In this document: positions 27,264 to 38,531 of the stretch, one piece after another | How positions within the stretch are numbered: position 1 is the first letter of the stretch | Layout of the letters: the number at the start of each line of letters is the position of its first letter | Source of the DNA: Microvirga pudoricolor | GTDB taxonomy: Bacteria > Pseudomonadota > Alphaproteobacteria > Rhizobiales > Beijerinckiaceae | DNA: 64,000 nt | Assembly: GCF_016892705.1 (NCBI RefSeq) | Contig: NZ_JAFEMB010000001.1 | Location: forward strand, 1,116,001 to 1,180,000 | Reading direction: 5' to 3' | Translations under genes and position numbers: made by a program | The notes under the pieces: model-generated | What the model saw: only the letters and a program-made list of their open reading frames with translations | Told to the model about the DNA's origin: nothing | The model's database searches: none

Positions 27264-28037
27264 TTGAGAAACCCATTGCCGGACGTTCCGGAACCGCCCG
27301 TTGACGACCCGCTCTACCGTGATCCGGCGCTGGCTCGCTTCTACGACGCCGCGAATCGGTGGAGCGCGGATTTCGACCTCTGCCGGAAGCTGACCGACGG
27401 CGCGACGAGCATACTCGATCTCGGCTGCGGCACGGGAGAGCTGACGGCCGAGTTGGGCCGCAGAGCCCGTGTCACGGGCGTCGATCCGGCGGCCGCGATG
27501 CTCGACATCGCCCGCAAGCGGCGGGGCGGAGAGGCGCCGACATGGGTCGAAGCCGATGCGCGCACCGTTCGGTTGCACGAGACCTTCGATTGGGTGCTGC
27601 TGACCGGCCATGTCTTCCAGGTTTTTCTGACCCGGGAGGACCAGCTCGCCGCCCTGCGCACCATCGCGGCGCACCTCAATCCAACGGGCCGCTTCATCTT
27701 CGACACGCGCAATCCGCTCCTGCGGGGTTGGGAAGGCCGCACGCGGCAGAACACCCTGCAGAGGATCGATCACCCAGCGCTCGGCCGGATCGAGACCTGG
27801 AACGAGGCTGCCTATGACGAGGCGACCGGTATCCTGACTTACGAGAACGGTTTTCGCGTGCTTGCCACAGGCGAAACATCCTCGGGCAAGGCCCGGATCC
27901 GTTACACCTCCCACGAGGATTTGTGCGCCCTGTTGACGGAAGCAGGACTTGAGGTCGAGCGATGGCTCGGCGACTGGGACGAGCGGCCTCTTCATCCGGA
28001 CACCCGGGAAATCATCCCGATCGGACGGCGCGGCTGA
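27264..28037 (+). CDS. Class I SAM-dependent methyltransferase
   Basis: 257 residues. The SAM loop is ILDLGCGTGELTAELG with the acidic V-T-G-V-D-P-A after it. Next come W-V-E-A-D-A, F-D-W-V-L-L-T-G-H-V-F-Q and L-N-P-T-G-R-F-I-F-D-T-R-N-P, so it is a complete Methyltransf_25/11 fold. The substrate is unknown. The only in-frame start codons are TTG (27264 or 27276). An ATG at 27248 with a nice leader (MKAIDFEKP) is in the +1 frame, so a sequencing or natural frameshift near the start should be considered. It lies 20 bp after the kinase. Confidence 0.78.
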   Translation: MRNPLPDVPEPPVDDPLYRDPALARFYDAANRWSADFDLCRKLTDGATSILDLGCGTGELTAELGRRARVTGVDPAAAMLDIARKRRGGEAPTWVEADARTVRLHETFDWVLLTGHVFQVFLTREDQLAALRTIAAHLNPTGRFIFDTRNPLLRGWEGRTRQNTLQRIDHPALGRIETWNEAAYDEATGILTYENGFRVLATGETSSGKARIRYTSHEDLCALLTEAGLEVERWLGDWDERPLHPDTREIIPIGRRG

Positions 28038-28103
28038 TATGTCTCTGACACCTCTCGACGTGTACCCTCCCAATCGCCGCACCCACAAACCGGAGCATCA
28101 CGC

Positions 28104-28505
28104 ATGGACCGCCTTTCTCTCGCAGCCCTCATTCTCGTCGCCACCGTCTCCGCCGCCTCGGCGCAGGATTGCGCCAAGTCGGCCGACCAGATGACGCTCA
28201 ATCAGTGCGCCGATGCGTCCTACCGCCGCGCGGATGCGGAGCTGAACCGGCTCTACCGTCAGATCGAGGGACGTCTGAAGGGCGAGCCCGATTCCGCGAA
28301 AGCGCTGGTGGGCGCGCAGCGCGCCTGGATCGCCTTCCGGGACGCCGAATGCACCTTCTCGTCCTCGGCGGTTTCGGGCGGCAGCATCTACCCGACGATC
28401 TACTCCGGCTGCCTCGAAAGCCTGACCCGAAAACGCGTCGACGACTTGAAACGCTATCTGAACTGCCAGGACGGCGACATGAGCTGCCCGGTGCCGGCGC
28501 AGTAG
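28104..28505 (+). CDS. LprI-like (DUF1311) secreted protein
   Basis: 133 residues. A signal peptide (MDRLSLAALILVATVSAASAQ) is followed by the LprI/DUF1311 pattern: D-C-A-K, T-L-N-Q-C-A-D-A-S-Y-R-R-A-D-A-E-L-N-R-L-Y, A-Q-R-A-W-I-A-F-R-D-A-E-C and a late Y-S-G-C-L-E-S-L-T. Paired Cys suggest disulfides in the periplasm. In some bacteria such proteins inhibit lysozyme. The function here is inferred only. A terminator shared with the convergent secA follows. Confidence 0.87.
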   Translation: MDRLSLAALILVATVSAASAQDCAKSADQMTLNQCADASYRRADAELNRLYRQIEGRLKGEPDSAKALVGAQRAWIAFRDAECTFSSSAVSGGSIYPTIYSGCLESLTRKRVDDLKRYLNCQDGDMSCPVPAQ

Positions 28506-28542
28506 TTCGCGGGGCGGACGAACGCGCGCAGCCTCGACAAGC

Positions 28543-28570
28543 AAAAGCCCGGCACACAGGCCGGGCTTTT
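28543..28570. terminator. Bidirectional terminator between the LprI gene and secA
   Basis: The stem AAAAGCCCGGC / GCCGGGCTTTT with a 6-nt loop is flanked by A on one side and T on the other. It can therefore stop both converging transcripts. Confidence 0.92.
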
Positions 28571-28596
28571 CGTTACCGTCAGATTGACCGGGGGCG

Positions 28597-31404
<2,808 letters not shown>

Positions 31405-31651
31405 CAGGTGCCTACGGAATTCCAGAAACCAGGAGAAAGAGCGATTTGGGCCGCGTTATAGACTTAATTATGCGGGAACGCATCTAAAAGGCTGCGCCAC
31501 TCCGGCGCATCCCCTTCCCGAGGGTCCGGCGTCATGCCGGTCCCGGCGGGAAGCAGTGCCATAGATAGGCTGTCCCTTGCAAACCGCAATGAAGTCAGCC
31601 ATCGATCTTGCCCGTCGCAGGACGATATCCCAGCCTGCCAGAGGATTCCAC

Positions 31652-32584
31652 ATGTCACGTTCCCCCCTCTCCCGGAAAAGCGTCCTGAAGCGCGCCCTGG
31701 CGCTCGGCGTCGTCCTGCCCGTCCTGGCCGGAACCGCCTGGGCCCAGACCCCGCCGGCCGCTCCGGCCCCCGCGGCACCAGCCGCCGCGCCGGCTGCCTC
31801 GTCCGATCCCGCCAAGGTCATCGCCCGCGTGAACGGCATGGACATCACCCAGGGAGATCTCGCCATCGCGGCCGCCGATCCTGCGCTTCAGCTGCCCGAC
31901 ATCCCGGATGCCCAGAAGCTCGACCTGCTGGCCGGCTACCTGATCGACCTCAAGCTCGGCGCCAAGGCGGCCGAGGCCGCCAAGGTGAGCCAGGCCCCCG
32001 ATTTCGCCCGCAAGCTGGCCTACAACCAGGACAAGACCCTGCTGGACGAGTACCTGGGCCAAGCCGCCAAGAAGGCCGTGACCCCCGAGGCCGCCCGCAA
32101 GCTCTACGACGAGACCGTCAAGAGCATGACCCCCGACCAGGAGGTGCGCGCCCGCCATATCCTGGTGGAGAACGAGGACGAGGCCAAGAAGGCCTACCAG
32201 CGCGTGAAGGGCGGCGAGGACTTCGCCAAGGTGGCTGGCGAGCTGTCCAAGGATCCCGGCTCCAAGACCGATGGCGGCGACCTCGGGTTCTTCACCAAGG
32301 ACCGCATGGTCGAGGCCTTCGCCGACGCCGCCTTCAAGCTCGATGCGGGCCAGATCTCCGAGCCCGTGAAGTCCCAGTTCGGCTGGCACGTGATCAAGGT
32401 CGAGGAGAAGCGCAACAAGCCCGTCCCGTCCTTCGAGGAAATGCAGGGCCAGATCAACACCTACCTGGAGCGCAAGGCCCAGCAGGACTTGATCGTCGGC
32501 CTGCGCAAGGACGCCAAGATCGAGCGCCTCGACGCCAGCGGCAACCTCGTGGAGCAGAAGGCGCCCGAGGCGCCCAAGCCCTGA
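31652..32584 (+). CDS. Periplasmic parvulin-type peptidyl-prolyl isomerase
   Basis: 310 residues. After a signal peptide (ALALGVVLPVLAGTAWAQ) comes an Ala/Pro linker, then an N-terminal chaperone region (AKVIARVNGMDITQGDLAIA). The parvulin domain (about 155-255) has VRARHILVENEDEAKK, F-A-K-V-A-G-E-L-S-K-D-P-G-S, GGDLGFFTKDRMVEAF and FGWHVIKVEEKR. It probably folds exported proteins, which suits its position divergent from secA. The ATG at 31652 has AGAGGA upstream and starts the signal peptide. A terminator follows. Confidence 0.93.
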   Translation: MSRSPLSRKSVLKRALALGVVLPVLAGTAWAQTPPAAPAPAAPAAAPAASSDPAKVIARVNGMDITQGDLAIAAADPALQLPDIPDAQKLDLLAGYLIDLKLGAKAAEAAKVSQAPDFARKLAYNQDKTLLDEYLGQAAKKAVTPEAARKLYDETVKSMTPDQEVRARHILVENEDEAKKAYQRVKGGEDFAKVAGELSKDPGSKTDGGDLGFFTKDRMVEAFADAAFKLDAGQISEPVKSQFGWHVIKVEEKRNKPVPSFEEMQGQINTYLERKAQQDLIVGLRKDAKIERLDASGNLVEQKAPEAPKP

Positions 32585-32612
32585 TTCTTCGACCTTAAGC
32601 GTGTCGTTACCG

Positions 32613-32642
32613 AAAATGCCCAGCTCGAAGCTGGGCATTTTT
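32613..32642 (+). terminator. Terminator after the parvulin gene
   Basis: The stem AAAATGCCCAGCT / AGCTGGGCATTTT with a CGA loop is followed by T. It is a strong intrinsic terminator. Confidence 0.93.
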
Positions 32643-32827
32643 GTAAGCGATCCTGCCGCTCCTGTGTCTTGTCTCGGTCGCCTCCATGACTCGGGCGGAG
32701 GCCAGCGGCATCGCCCTTCGACCGTTCTCCATCGATGAAGCTGAGCAGCAACGGCGGGCTTGACAAAAAGCCTTGAAAAGCCGCACGTCGCGCTTCCCGT
32801 TTTGTTCCGTTTTTTGCGAGTCAAAGC

Positions 32828-34069
32828 ATGTCCGTTTCCGTTTCTCCGCTCGCGCCCAAAACGACCCCGACGCTGCCTCCCATCGAAGGTGTCCGGATCG
32901 CGACCGCGGCGGCGGGGATCCGCTACAAGAACCGCACCGACGTGTTGTACATGACGCTGGCCAAGGAAACGGCGGTGGCAGGCGTGTTCACACGCTCCAA
33001 ATGCCCGTCGGCGCCCGTGGACTGGTGCCGGAAGAACCTGGACAAGGGAACGGCGCGCGCGCTCGTGGTCAATTCGGGCAACGCCAACGCCTTCACGGGC
33101 AAGAAGGGCGCGGAAGCCGTGAAGATGACCGCCGACATCGCGGCCAGCGCCGCTGGGTGTCGCGCCTCCCAGGTCTTCATCGCGTCCACGGGCGTGATCG
33201 GCGAGCCCCTTGACGCCACCAAGTTCAACCGGGTGCTGGAGACCTGCGAGAAAAACGCCAAGCCCGGGGCTTGGCTCGACGCCGCCAAGGCCATCATGAC
33301 CACCGACACCTTCCCGAAGGTCGCGACCCGCACGGCGGTGATCGGCGGGGTCGAGGTCACCATCAACGGCATCGCCAAGGGCGCCGGCATGATCGCGCCC
33401 GACATGGCCACCATGCTGTCCTTCATCTTCACGGACGCGCCCATCGCGGCTCCCGTGCTCCAAGCGCTCCTGAAGAAGGGCGCCGACAAGAGCTTCAACT
33501 GCGTGACGGTGGACAGCGACACCTCCACGTCCGACACCCTCCTGTTCTTCGCCACGGCCGCCGCCGCCCGGCGGGGCGCGCCCGCGATCTCGCTGCCAAG
33601 CGACAGGCGCCTGAGGGAATTCCGGCAGGCTCTCGAAGAACTTCTGGTCGATCTCGCCCAGCAGGTCGCCCGTGATGGCGAAGGCGCGCGCAAATTCGTG
33701 ACCGTGAAGGTGACGGGCGCCGCGGGTGCGACCTCGGCCAAGCGCATCGCCATGGCCATCGCCAACTCGCCCCTGGTAAAGACCGCCGTGGCGGGCGAGG
33801 ACGCCAATTGGGGCCGTGTGGTGATGGCGGTCGGAAAGGCGGGCGAACCCGCCGAACGCGACAAGCTCGCCATATGGTTCGGCGATATCCGCGTCGCCGT
33901 GAAGGGCGCCCGCGATCCCGATTACGACGAGGCCCGGACCACGGCCTACATGCGGGGCGACGAGATCACGATCCGGGTCGATCTGGGACTTGGCCGGGGC
34001 GAAGCCCGCGCCTGGACCTGCGACCTCACCAAGGCCTATGTGGAGATCAACGGCGACTACCGGAGCTGA
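32828..34069 (+). CDS. argJ: Bifunctional glutamate N-acetyltransferase / N-acetylglutamate synthase
   Basis: 413 residues. It recycles the acetyl group in arginine synthesis and may also make N-acetylglutamate. The protein self-cleaves before the nucleophile Thr195, in the motif [10 protein letters not shown], giving alpha and beta chains. Other features are [33 protein letters not shown] and [14 protein letters not shown] near the end, with the typical C-terminal [10 protein letters not shown]. The start at 32828 has only a weak ribosome site. It follows the parvulin gene after a terminator, and mutT lies downstream past a small opposite gene. Confidence 0.97.
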   Translation: MSVSVSPLAPKTTPTLPPIEGVRIATAAAGIRYKNRTDVLYMTLAKETAVAGVFTRSKCPSAPVDWCRKNLDKGTARALVVNSGNANAFTGKKGAEAVKMTADIAASAAGCRASQVFIASTGVIGEPLDATKFNRVLETCEKNAKPGAWLDAAKAIMTTDTFPKVATRTAVIGGVEVTINGIAKGAGMIAPDMATMLSFIFTDAPIAAPVLQALLKKGADKSFNCVTVDSDTSTSDTLLFFATAAAARRGAPAISLPSDRRLREFRQALEELLVDLAQQVARDGEGARKFVTVKVTGAAGATSAKRIAMAIANSPLVKTAVAGEDANWGRVVMAVGKAGEPAERDKLAIWFGDIRVAVKGARDPDYDEARTTAYMRGDEITIRVDLGLGRGEARAWTCDLTKAYVEINGDYRS

Positions 34070-34086
34070 AGCTTCCGTAGCCGCGA

Positions 34087-34461
34087 TCAGGGCACCACGG
34101 TGGCCTTGCGCCGGACGACCACGTTCATGGGCCCTCCATACTGATCCGTGCCGATATACGCATAGGCGAACTCGTCCGGACCGCTATAGCCGGGCTTGGC
34201 CGCGTAATAGACGCTGAGGTTTTCGACCTTCGCCCGCCCCACCTTCGGCGCCTGAAGGATTTTAACCTCTCTGACGGCGCCCGGAATGCCGTTGGGGTTG
34301 AAACGGCAGGCCGTGCCGGCGTTCACCGTGATGGCGCCTTCGGTTTCGGATAGGGGTCCGGAGAAGAAGACGGGCGATGACGTGCAGGCCGCGTTCGCGG
34401 CTTCGGACAGGCTGCAGGCGAGGATCAGCATTGCTCCCGCAACGGCGGACGGTTTCGGCAT
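34087..34461 (-). CDS. Small secreted protein of unknown function
   Basis: 124 residues. A signal peptide (AGAMLILACSLSEAANA) precedes a mature domain with two Cys (ACTSSP, GTACRF) and an Ig-like or cadherin-like end (A-K-P-G-Y-S-G-P-D-E-F-A-Y-A-Y, then N-V-V-V-R-R-K-A-T-V). Similar small exported domains are common in Rhizobiales with no known role. GGAAGAA precedes the ATG. It lies between argJ and mutT on the opposite strand, behind an AT-rich dyad at 34475-34505, and looks like an insertion into an otherwise conserved block. Confidence 0.7.
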   Translation of the reverse strand: MPKPSAVAGAMLILACSLSEAANAACTSSPVFFSGPLSETEGAITVNAGTACRFNPNGIPGAVREVKILQAPKVGRAKVENLSVYYAAKPGYSGPDEFAYAYIGTDQYGGPMNVVVRRKATVVP

Positions 34462-34474
34462 GGGATTCTTCCAA

Positions 34475-34505
34475 CAACATCATATGTTATAAAGTTATAA
34501 TGTTG
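34475..34505. promoter_or_regulatory. AT-rich dyad in the divergent region before mutT
   Basis: Arms CAACAT (34475-34480) and ATGTTG (34500-34505) enclose CATATG and a direct repeat GTTATAA-A-GTTATAA (34486-34500). The 31-bp patch is far more AT-rich than its surroundings. It may hold promoter or operator sequence for the secreted-protein gene or mutT. No regulator can be named with certainty. Confidence 0.4.
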
Positions 34506-34567
34506 ATTTTCAATCGCCCGCCATCCCGTTGTTTTCACCTTTCATCTGTGGTGAATGAACCGCGACC

Positions 34568-34990
34568 ATGACCACCTCGCCTTCCCTCAAGCTCACCCTC
34601 GTCGTCGCCGTCGCCCTCATCGACGCGGATAACCGCATTCTCCTGGCTCAGAGGCCGGAGGGGAAGCAGCTGGCGGGCCTGTGGGAGTTTCCCGGCGGCA
34701 AGGTCGAGCCCGGCGAGCGGCCCGAGGAAACCCTGATCCGCGAACTCCGGGAGGAACTGGGCATCGACGTGAAGGAGCCCTGCCTGGCGCCCCTCACCTT
34801 CGCGAGCCATGCCTACGAGACCTTTCACCTGCTCATGCCGCTCTACATCTGCCGCCGCTGGGAGGGGTTCGTGCAATCCCTGGAGGGGCAGGCGCTGAAA
34901 TGGGTCAAGCCGGGGGATCTGAGAGGCTATCCCATGCCCCCCGCCGACGAGCCTCTGATCCCGTTCCTGACCGACCTGCTGGGTCCGTGA
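34568..34990 (+). CDS. mutT: 8-oxo-dGTP diphosphatase MutT (Nudix)
   Basis: 140 residues. It hydrolyses 8-oxo-dGTP to avoid A-T to C-G errors. The Nudix box is present as GGKVEPGERPEETLIREL with REELGI after it. N-terminal V-A-L-I-D-x-D-N-R-I-L-L-A-Q-R-P-E-G-K and W-E-F-P lead into the box. Position behind argJ is conserved in Rhizobiales. Its stop codon overlaps the start of the EamA gene by 4 bp (GTGA), suggesting coupled translation. Confidence 0.94.
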   Translation: MTTSPSLKLTLVVAVALIDADNRILLAQRPEGKQLAGLWEFPGGKVEPGERPEETLIRELREELGIDVKEPCLAPLTFASHAYETFHLLMPLYICRRWEGFVQSLEGQALKWVKPGDLRGYPMPPADEPLIPFLTDLLGP

Positions 34991-35919
34991 CCCGTCCATC
35001 GATGCCCCCAGCCCCTTCATCCGCCTTGCCGGCGCCGACACCCGGCTTTCTCGTCACCCACTTGCTTGCCTGCTCGATTCTCTGGTCGAGCGGCCTTCTG
35101 TTCATCAAGCTGAGCACCGATCTCAATCCGTTCGTGATCGCGGCCATGCGCGGCCTTATCGGCGCGTCGCTCCTGACCGTGTGGTTCGCGTTCCGAGGCC
35201 GAAGCATCCTGCCCCAGCGGCATGAATGGCGCATATGGCTGTTTCTGGGTGCCTTCAACGGATGGGTTCCCAATGTGCTGGTCGGCTACGCCCTGACCCA
35301 GATGGGCACCGCGCCTGCCGCCATGATACAGGCCGCCAGTCCGTTGATCGTCACCCTGCTGTCGCATCTGCTGTTCGCGGACGAGAAGCTGACGCGCCGG
35401 CGCCTTCTGGGAGTCCTGCTCGGCTTCTCGGGGATGGGCATTCTCATCGGCCCGGCGGCGTTTCCGGCGAGCGGCATCAGTCCGACCGGGGCGGCGGCCA
35501 TGCTCTGCGTCGCCGTGAGCTACGCCATCGCCAATGTCTATGTGCGCACCATCAAGGTGGCCGACCCGGCGCGCCTGGCGCTAGGCCAGCAATACGGCTC
35601 GGCGGTTCCCGCAACCGTGCTGGCGCTCGTTCTGTCGGGTCCGGCGGCTTTCGCGGCCGTCCCGTCGAACCTGCCGCCGCTTCTGGGCTTGGGCGCGGTG
35701 GCGACGGCGTTGCCGATCCTCATCTTCATGACGTTGATCCGCCGGGCCGGCCCGACACGCGCTTCGATGGTGGGGTACCTCATGCCCGTCTGGACGGCGG
35801 TGCTGGCCGTTCTGTTCCTGAACGAGACGCTGGGCGTCCGCGAGTTGCTCGGGGGCGCCGTCGTGCTGGGAGGGGTCGCGCTCGTGTCCCTGAGCGGCGC
35901 TGCCCGTCGGCAGGGCTGA
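34987..35919 (+). CDS. EamA/DMT family transporter
   Basis: 310 residues from a GTG that overlaps the mutT stop by 4 bp. An ATG at 35002 would shorten it by five residues. About ten helices form two EamA repeats (THLLACSILWSSGLLFIKLS, QMGTAPAAMIQAASPLIVTL, and a second half with YAIANVYVRTIKVADPARLA). The conserved E of the first repeat lies in F-A-D-E-K-L, and that of the second lies in L-F-L-N-E-T-L. It is a small-metabolite exporter by family, with unknown substrate. The coupling to mutT is probably by position only. Confidence 0.85.
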   Translation: MTRPSMPPAPSSALPAPTPGFLVTHLLACSILWSSGLLFIKLSTDLNPFVIAAMRGLIGASLLTVWFAFRGRSILPQRHEWRIWLFLGAFNGWVPNVLVGYALTQMGTAPAAMIQAASPLIVTLLSHLLFADEKLTRRRLLGVLLGFSGMGILIGPAAFPASGISPTGAAAMLCVAVSYAIANVYVRTIKVADPARLALGQQYGSAVPATVLALVLSGPAAFAAVPSNLPPLLGLGAVATALPILIFMTLIRRAGPTRASMVGYLMPVWTAVLAVLFLNETLGVRELLGGAVVLGGVALVSLSGAARRQG

Positions 35920-35925
35920 CAGCCA

Positions 35926-36291
35926 TCAATCCGCGAATTCCTCGATCGCGTCGACCCTGTTGGGATAGAAGGCCACGTAACCCGCGATCTCCTTCACGCC
36001 CGGTTTCGGAGACTCGTAGCTCCAGACGGCGTTCTCGCGCACGAGTCCGCCCGCCGTCACCGTGTAATAGGAGGCATCGCCCTTGTACGGGCAATGGGTG
36101 GAATGATCGGTCTTCTCCAGCAGGTCCATCTGCACGTCATCGCGCGGGATATACGTCACCGGCGGCAGGGTCGCTTCCTTCAAGCTCAGCGACCGGGTGG
36201 TCTCGGCCACGATGAAGCCGCCCAGCACCACGCGGATGCGGTGAGGATTGGGCGTGATCGCAATGGGATGGTTCGTGTTCGGTGTTGCCAT
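35926..36291 (-). CDS. DUF427 family protein
   Basis: 121 residues. The DUF427 pattern is seen: R-V-V-L-G-G-F-I-V-A-E-T, Y-I-P-R-D-D-V, and CPYKGDASYYTV with W-S-Y-E-S-P-K-P and V-A-F-Y-P-N-R-V. These are small cytosolic beta-fold proteins of unestablished function, often near redox or glutathione genes. It lies downstream of a methyltransferase on the same strand. Its stop is 6 bp from the convergent EamA stop. Confidence 0.88.
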   Translation of the reverse strand: MATPNTNHPIAITPNPHRIRVVLGGFIVAETTRSLSLKEATLPPVTYIPRDDVQMDLLEKTDHSTHCPYKGDASYYTVTAGGLVRENAVWSYESPKPGVKEIAGYVAFYPNRVDAIEEFAD

Positions 36292-36395
36292 GGCCTTGGT
36301 CCTGTTGCGGCGCTCCCTTCAGATAAGGCGCGCGCCGCCCCGGCCCAAGAGCCGCATGACCCGACACCAGCGCGGCCCCATCTGGGTATGGTCCA

Positions 36396-36456
36396 AGCGC
36401 GAGCGTCGCTCGCCTCCCTCCTTTTAGCGCGAGCGCCGCTCGCCTGCCCTACTTTT
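36396..36456. repeat. Tandem hairpin doublet before the DUF427 gene
   Basis: Two head-to-tail units of 30 and 31 bp (36396-36425 and 36426-36456) each begin AGCGCGAGCG, contain GCGAGCG-N-CGCTCGC, and end CTTTT or ACTTTT. They differ at a few bases. On the plus strand each looks like a hairpin plus T tail. The second unit overlaps the last codons of the methyltransferase. Confidence 0.75.
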
Positions 36457-37321
36457 CAGGCTCGGGCCCTTCCCGGACCCCGAGCGCGTCGGCCAGGCGC
36501 ACCTTGGCCGAACCCGGCTGGAGCGGCTTCTGCTGGCTCTCGTGCGGGGACCAGCCGGACAGCCAGATCACCTCGAAGGTCGCCGGAATGCGCCCGTCCG
36601 GGTCGCCGAAGCGCTCCGCATAGATCTGGGCCGCCCGCAGGAGGGTCCCACGGCGGAGAGGCGTCTTCCGGCGATCCGCCAGGGCGTTCGTCAGGCCCAT
36701 GCCCCGCAGGTCCCGCATGAGGTTGAAGGGGTTCGCGTAGCGCACGCGGACCACATCCGTGTCCGTGACCGGAAGCGCGAAACCCGCGCGCTGCAGCAGC
36801 GCCCCGAGATCGCGCACATCCACGAAGGGCGAGACCCTCGGACTGATCCCACCCTCGAGTTCCGATTCCGCCTGGGCGAAGGCCTGGCGCAGTTCGGTCA
36901 GGGTCGAGCCGCCGAGCAGAGCCGCCAGGAACAGCCCGTCGGGCTTCAGGGCGCGGCGAATCTGGATCAGGGTTCCGGGCAGATCGTTGACGCTTTGAAG
37001 GGACAGAAGCGACACCGCGAGATCGAAGGCGCCGGCCGAGAACGGCAGGCTCTCCTCGTCTCCCAGCACGGCGCCCTCCTCGGGCAGGCCCGACAGGCGG
37101 ACGACCGACGCGGCCCGGCCGCTCCCGCGCAGGGCCTCGGCGACGGCGGCGGTCGGCGATCCCACGTCGAGGGCCGCCCCGAAGGTGCGCAACACGGCTC
37201 CCAAACGGTCCTCCAGATCCTCCACGAGGCGGGCGAGGAGGAAATCCGCGTAGCCCTGGCGGAGGGCGCGCTTGAGCCGGAGGCGGACGAGGGAACGGTC
37301 GAAGACGAGAGGCGCGGACAT
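36449..37321 (-). CDS. NDUFAF5/BioC-like SAM-dependent methyltransferase
   Basis: 290 residues. It starts MSAPLVFDRSLVRLRLKRAL, then has a degenerate SAM loop (ALDVGSPTAAVAE), D-E-E-S-L-P-F, F-D-L-A-V-S-L-L-S-L-Q-S-V-N-D-L-P-G and the long C-terminal half (SPFVDVRDLGALLQRAGFALP, V-R-Y-A-N-P-F-N-L-M-R-D-L-R-G-M-G). These features match the group related to mitochondrial NDUFAF5, a complex I assembly factor. A role for the bacterial form in complex I is inferred. The ATG at 37321 gives the standard N-terminus. It is divergent from comF, as in other Rhizobiales. Confidence 0.86.
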   Translation of the reverse strand: MSAPLVFDRSLVRLRLKRALRQGYADFLLARLVEDLEDRLGAVLRTFGAALDVGSPTAAVAEALRGSGRAASVVRLSGLPEEGAVLGDEESLPFSAGAFDLAVSLLSLQSVNDLPGTLIQIRRALKPDGLFLAALLGGSTLTELRQAFAQAESELEGGISPRVSPFVDVRDLGALLQRAGFALPVTDTDVVRVRYANPFNLMRDLRGMGLTNALADRRKTPLRRGTLLRAAQIYAERFGDPDGRIPATFEVIWLSGWSPHESQQKPLQPGSAKVRLADALGVREGPEPEK

Positions 37322-37449
37322 GGGGGTCCATATGGCCCGGAAAGCCAACCGCGCCAAGACGGTCAACGCGAATGGCGGTCTATCCCAATGCGCCGGGCCG
37401 CGCCGCGGGAGGCGCTCGCCAAGCGCAACAATGATGCTAATCTGACCCG

Positions 37450-38199
37450 ATGCACCCTCTCGTCGTCCAACGCCTGAAGGCCTGCCTGGAGGGCATCGTC
37501 GGCCTGATCTACCCACCGGCCTGCATCGCCTGCCAGGCCGCCACGGGCGAGCCTCATACGCTCTGCGCCGCCTGCTGGGCCGGCATCCGGTTCATCGAGC
37601 GGCCCTTCTGCGAGAGGCTGGGAACGCCCTTCGCGGTCGATCTCGGGATCGCGCTCCTGTCGCCCGCGGCCATCGCCGAGCCGCCCGTCTTCGAGCGGGC
37701 CCGGGCCGTCGCGGCCTATGACGGCGCGGCCTCCGCCCTGGTCAGGCACCTGAAATACGGCGACCGGCTCGATCTGGCCCGCGCCATGGGCGCCATGATG
37801 ACCCGCGCCGGGGCCGAGCTGTTGTCGCAAGCCGACGTGATCGTGCCCGTGCCCCTGCATCGCTGGCGCCTCTGGCGGCGGCGCTTCAACCAGGCCATGG
37901 CCCTGGCCGACATCGTCGCGAGGGGCAGTGGCGTCCCCTGCGATCCCTTCCTGCTCGCCCGAGTGAAGCCCACCCGGCAGCAGGTGGGCCTCACCAAGGC
38001 GCAGCGGCAGACGAACCTCCAGGGCGCTTTCCGCGTCCCCGAGGACGCAGGGGCGAGGCTCATGGGACGGCGCGTCCTCCTCGTGGACGACGTGCTCACC
38101 ACGGGCTCCACCGGCAACGCGGCGGCCCGCGCTCTCCTGCGCGGCGGGGCCTCGGGCGTCGACATCCTGACCTTCGCCAGCGTGGTGACGGATGCCTGA
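37450..38199 (+). CDS. comF: ComF family phosphoribosyltransferase-like protein
   Basis: 249 residues. An N-terminal zinc-ribbon (CIACQAA, CAACW) is followed by a PRTase-type fold with the PRPP loop VLLVDDVLTTGSTGNAA near the C-terminus. The segment RRFNQAMALAD and R-x-K-P-T-R-Q-Q-V-G-L is typical of ComF. In naturally competent bacteria ComF helps DNA uptake. In alphaproteobacteria the role is unproven. It begins a four-gene run with grxC, the nitrilase and DUF1178, with short gaps. Confidence 0.92.
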   Translation: MHPLVVQRLKACLEGIVGLIYPPACIACQAATGEPHTLCAACWAGIRFIERPFCERLGTPFAVDLGIALLSPAAIAEPPVFERARAVAAYDGAASALVRHLKYGDRLDLARAMGAMMTRAGAELLSQADVIVPVPLHRWRLWRRRFNQAMALADIVARGSGVPCDPFLLARVKPTRQQVGLTKAQRQTNLQGAFRVPEDAGARLMGRRVLLVDDVLTTGSTGNAAARALLRGGASGVDILTFASVVTDA

Positions 38200-38250
38200 T
38201 CGTCCCTATATGTCTTCCATCGCCGTTTAGCCGCGTCTCGAGAGGATCCC

Positions 38251-38505
38251 ATGTCCGACATCACGATCTACACCAAGAGCTGGTGCCCCTACTGCTCGGC
38301 TGCCAAGAAGCTCCTGACCGGCAAGGGCGCCGCCTTCACGGAGATCGACATCGAGAAGAAGCCCGAGGCCCGCGCCGAGATGGTCCAGAAGGCCGGCGGC
38401 CGCACCACCGTGCCGCAGATCTTCATCGGCTCCCGCCACGTGGGAGGCTGCGACGACCTTTACGCGCTGGATGACAAGGGCGAGCTGGAGCGGCTATTAG
38501 CTTGA
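38251..38505 (+). CDS. grxC: Glutaredoxin 3
   Basis: 84 residues. The redox motif is CPYC at residues 11-14 of MSDITIYTKSWCPYCSAAK, with T-V-P-Q-I-F-I and the GG-C-D-D glutathione-binding end. It reduces disulfides using glutathione. Its length is that of E. coli Grx3. The nitrilase starts 26 bp after its stop (ATG at 38532) and comF is 51 bp upstream, so it is in a probable operon. Confidence 0.96.
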   Translation: MSDITIYTKSWCPYCSAAKKLLTGKGAAFTEIDIEKKPEARAEMVQKAGGRTTVPQIFIGSRHVGGCDDLYALDDKGELERLLA

Positions 38506-38531
38506 GACAGCATCGACGCACGGAGCCTTCC

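Noticed and set aside
32760..32790. TTGACA before argJ as a sigma-70 promoter
   Set aside because: The -35 hexamer is perfect, but no acceptable -10 box lies at 16-18 bp, so I did not call it.
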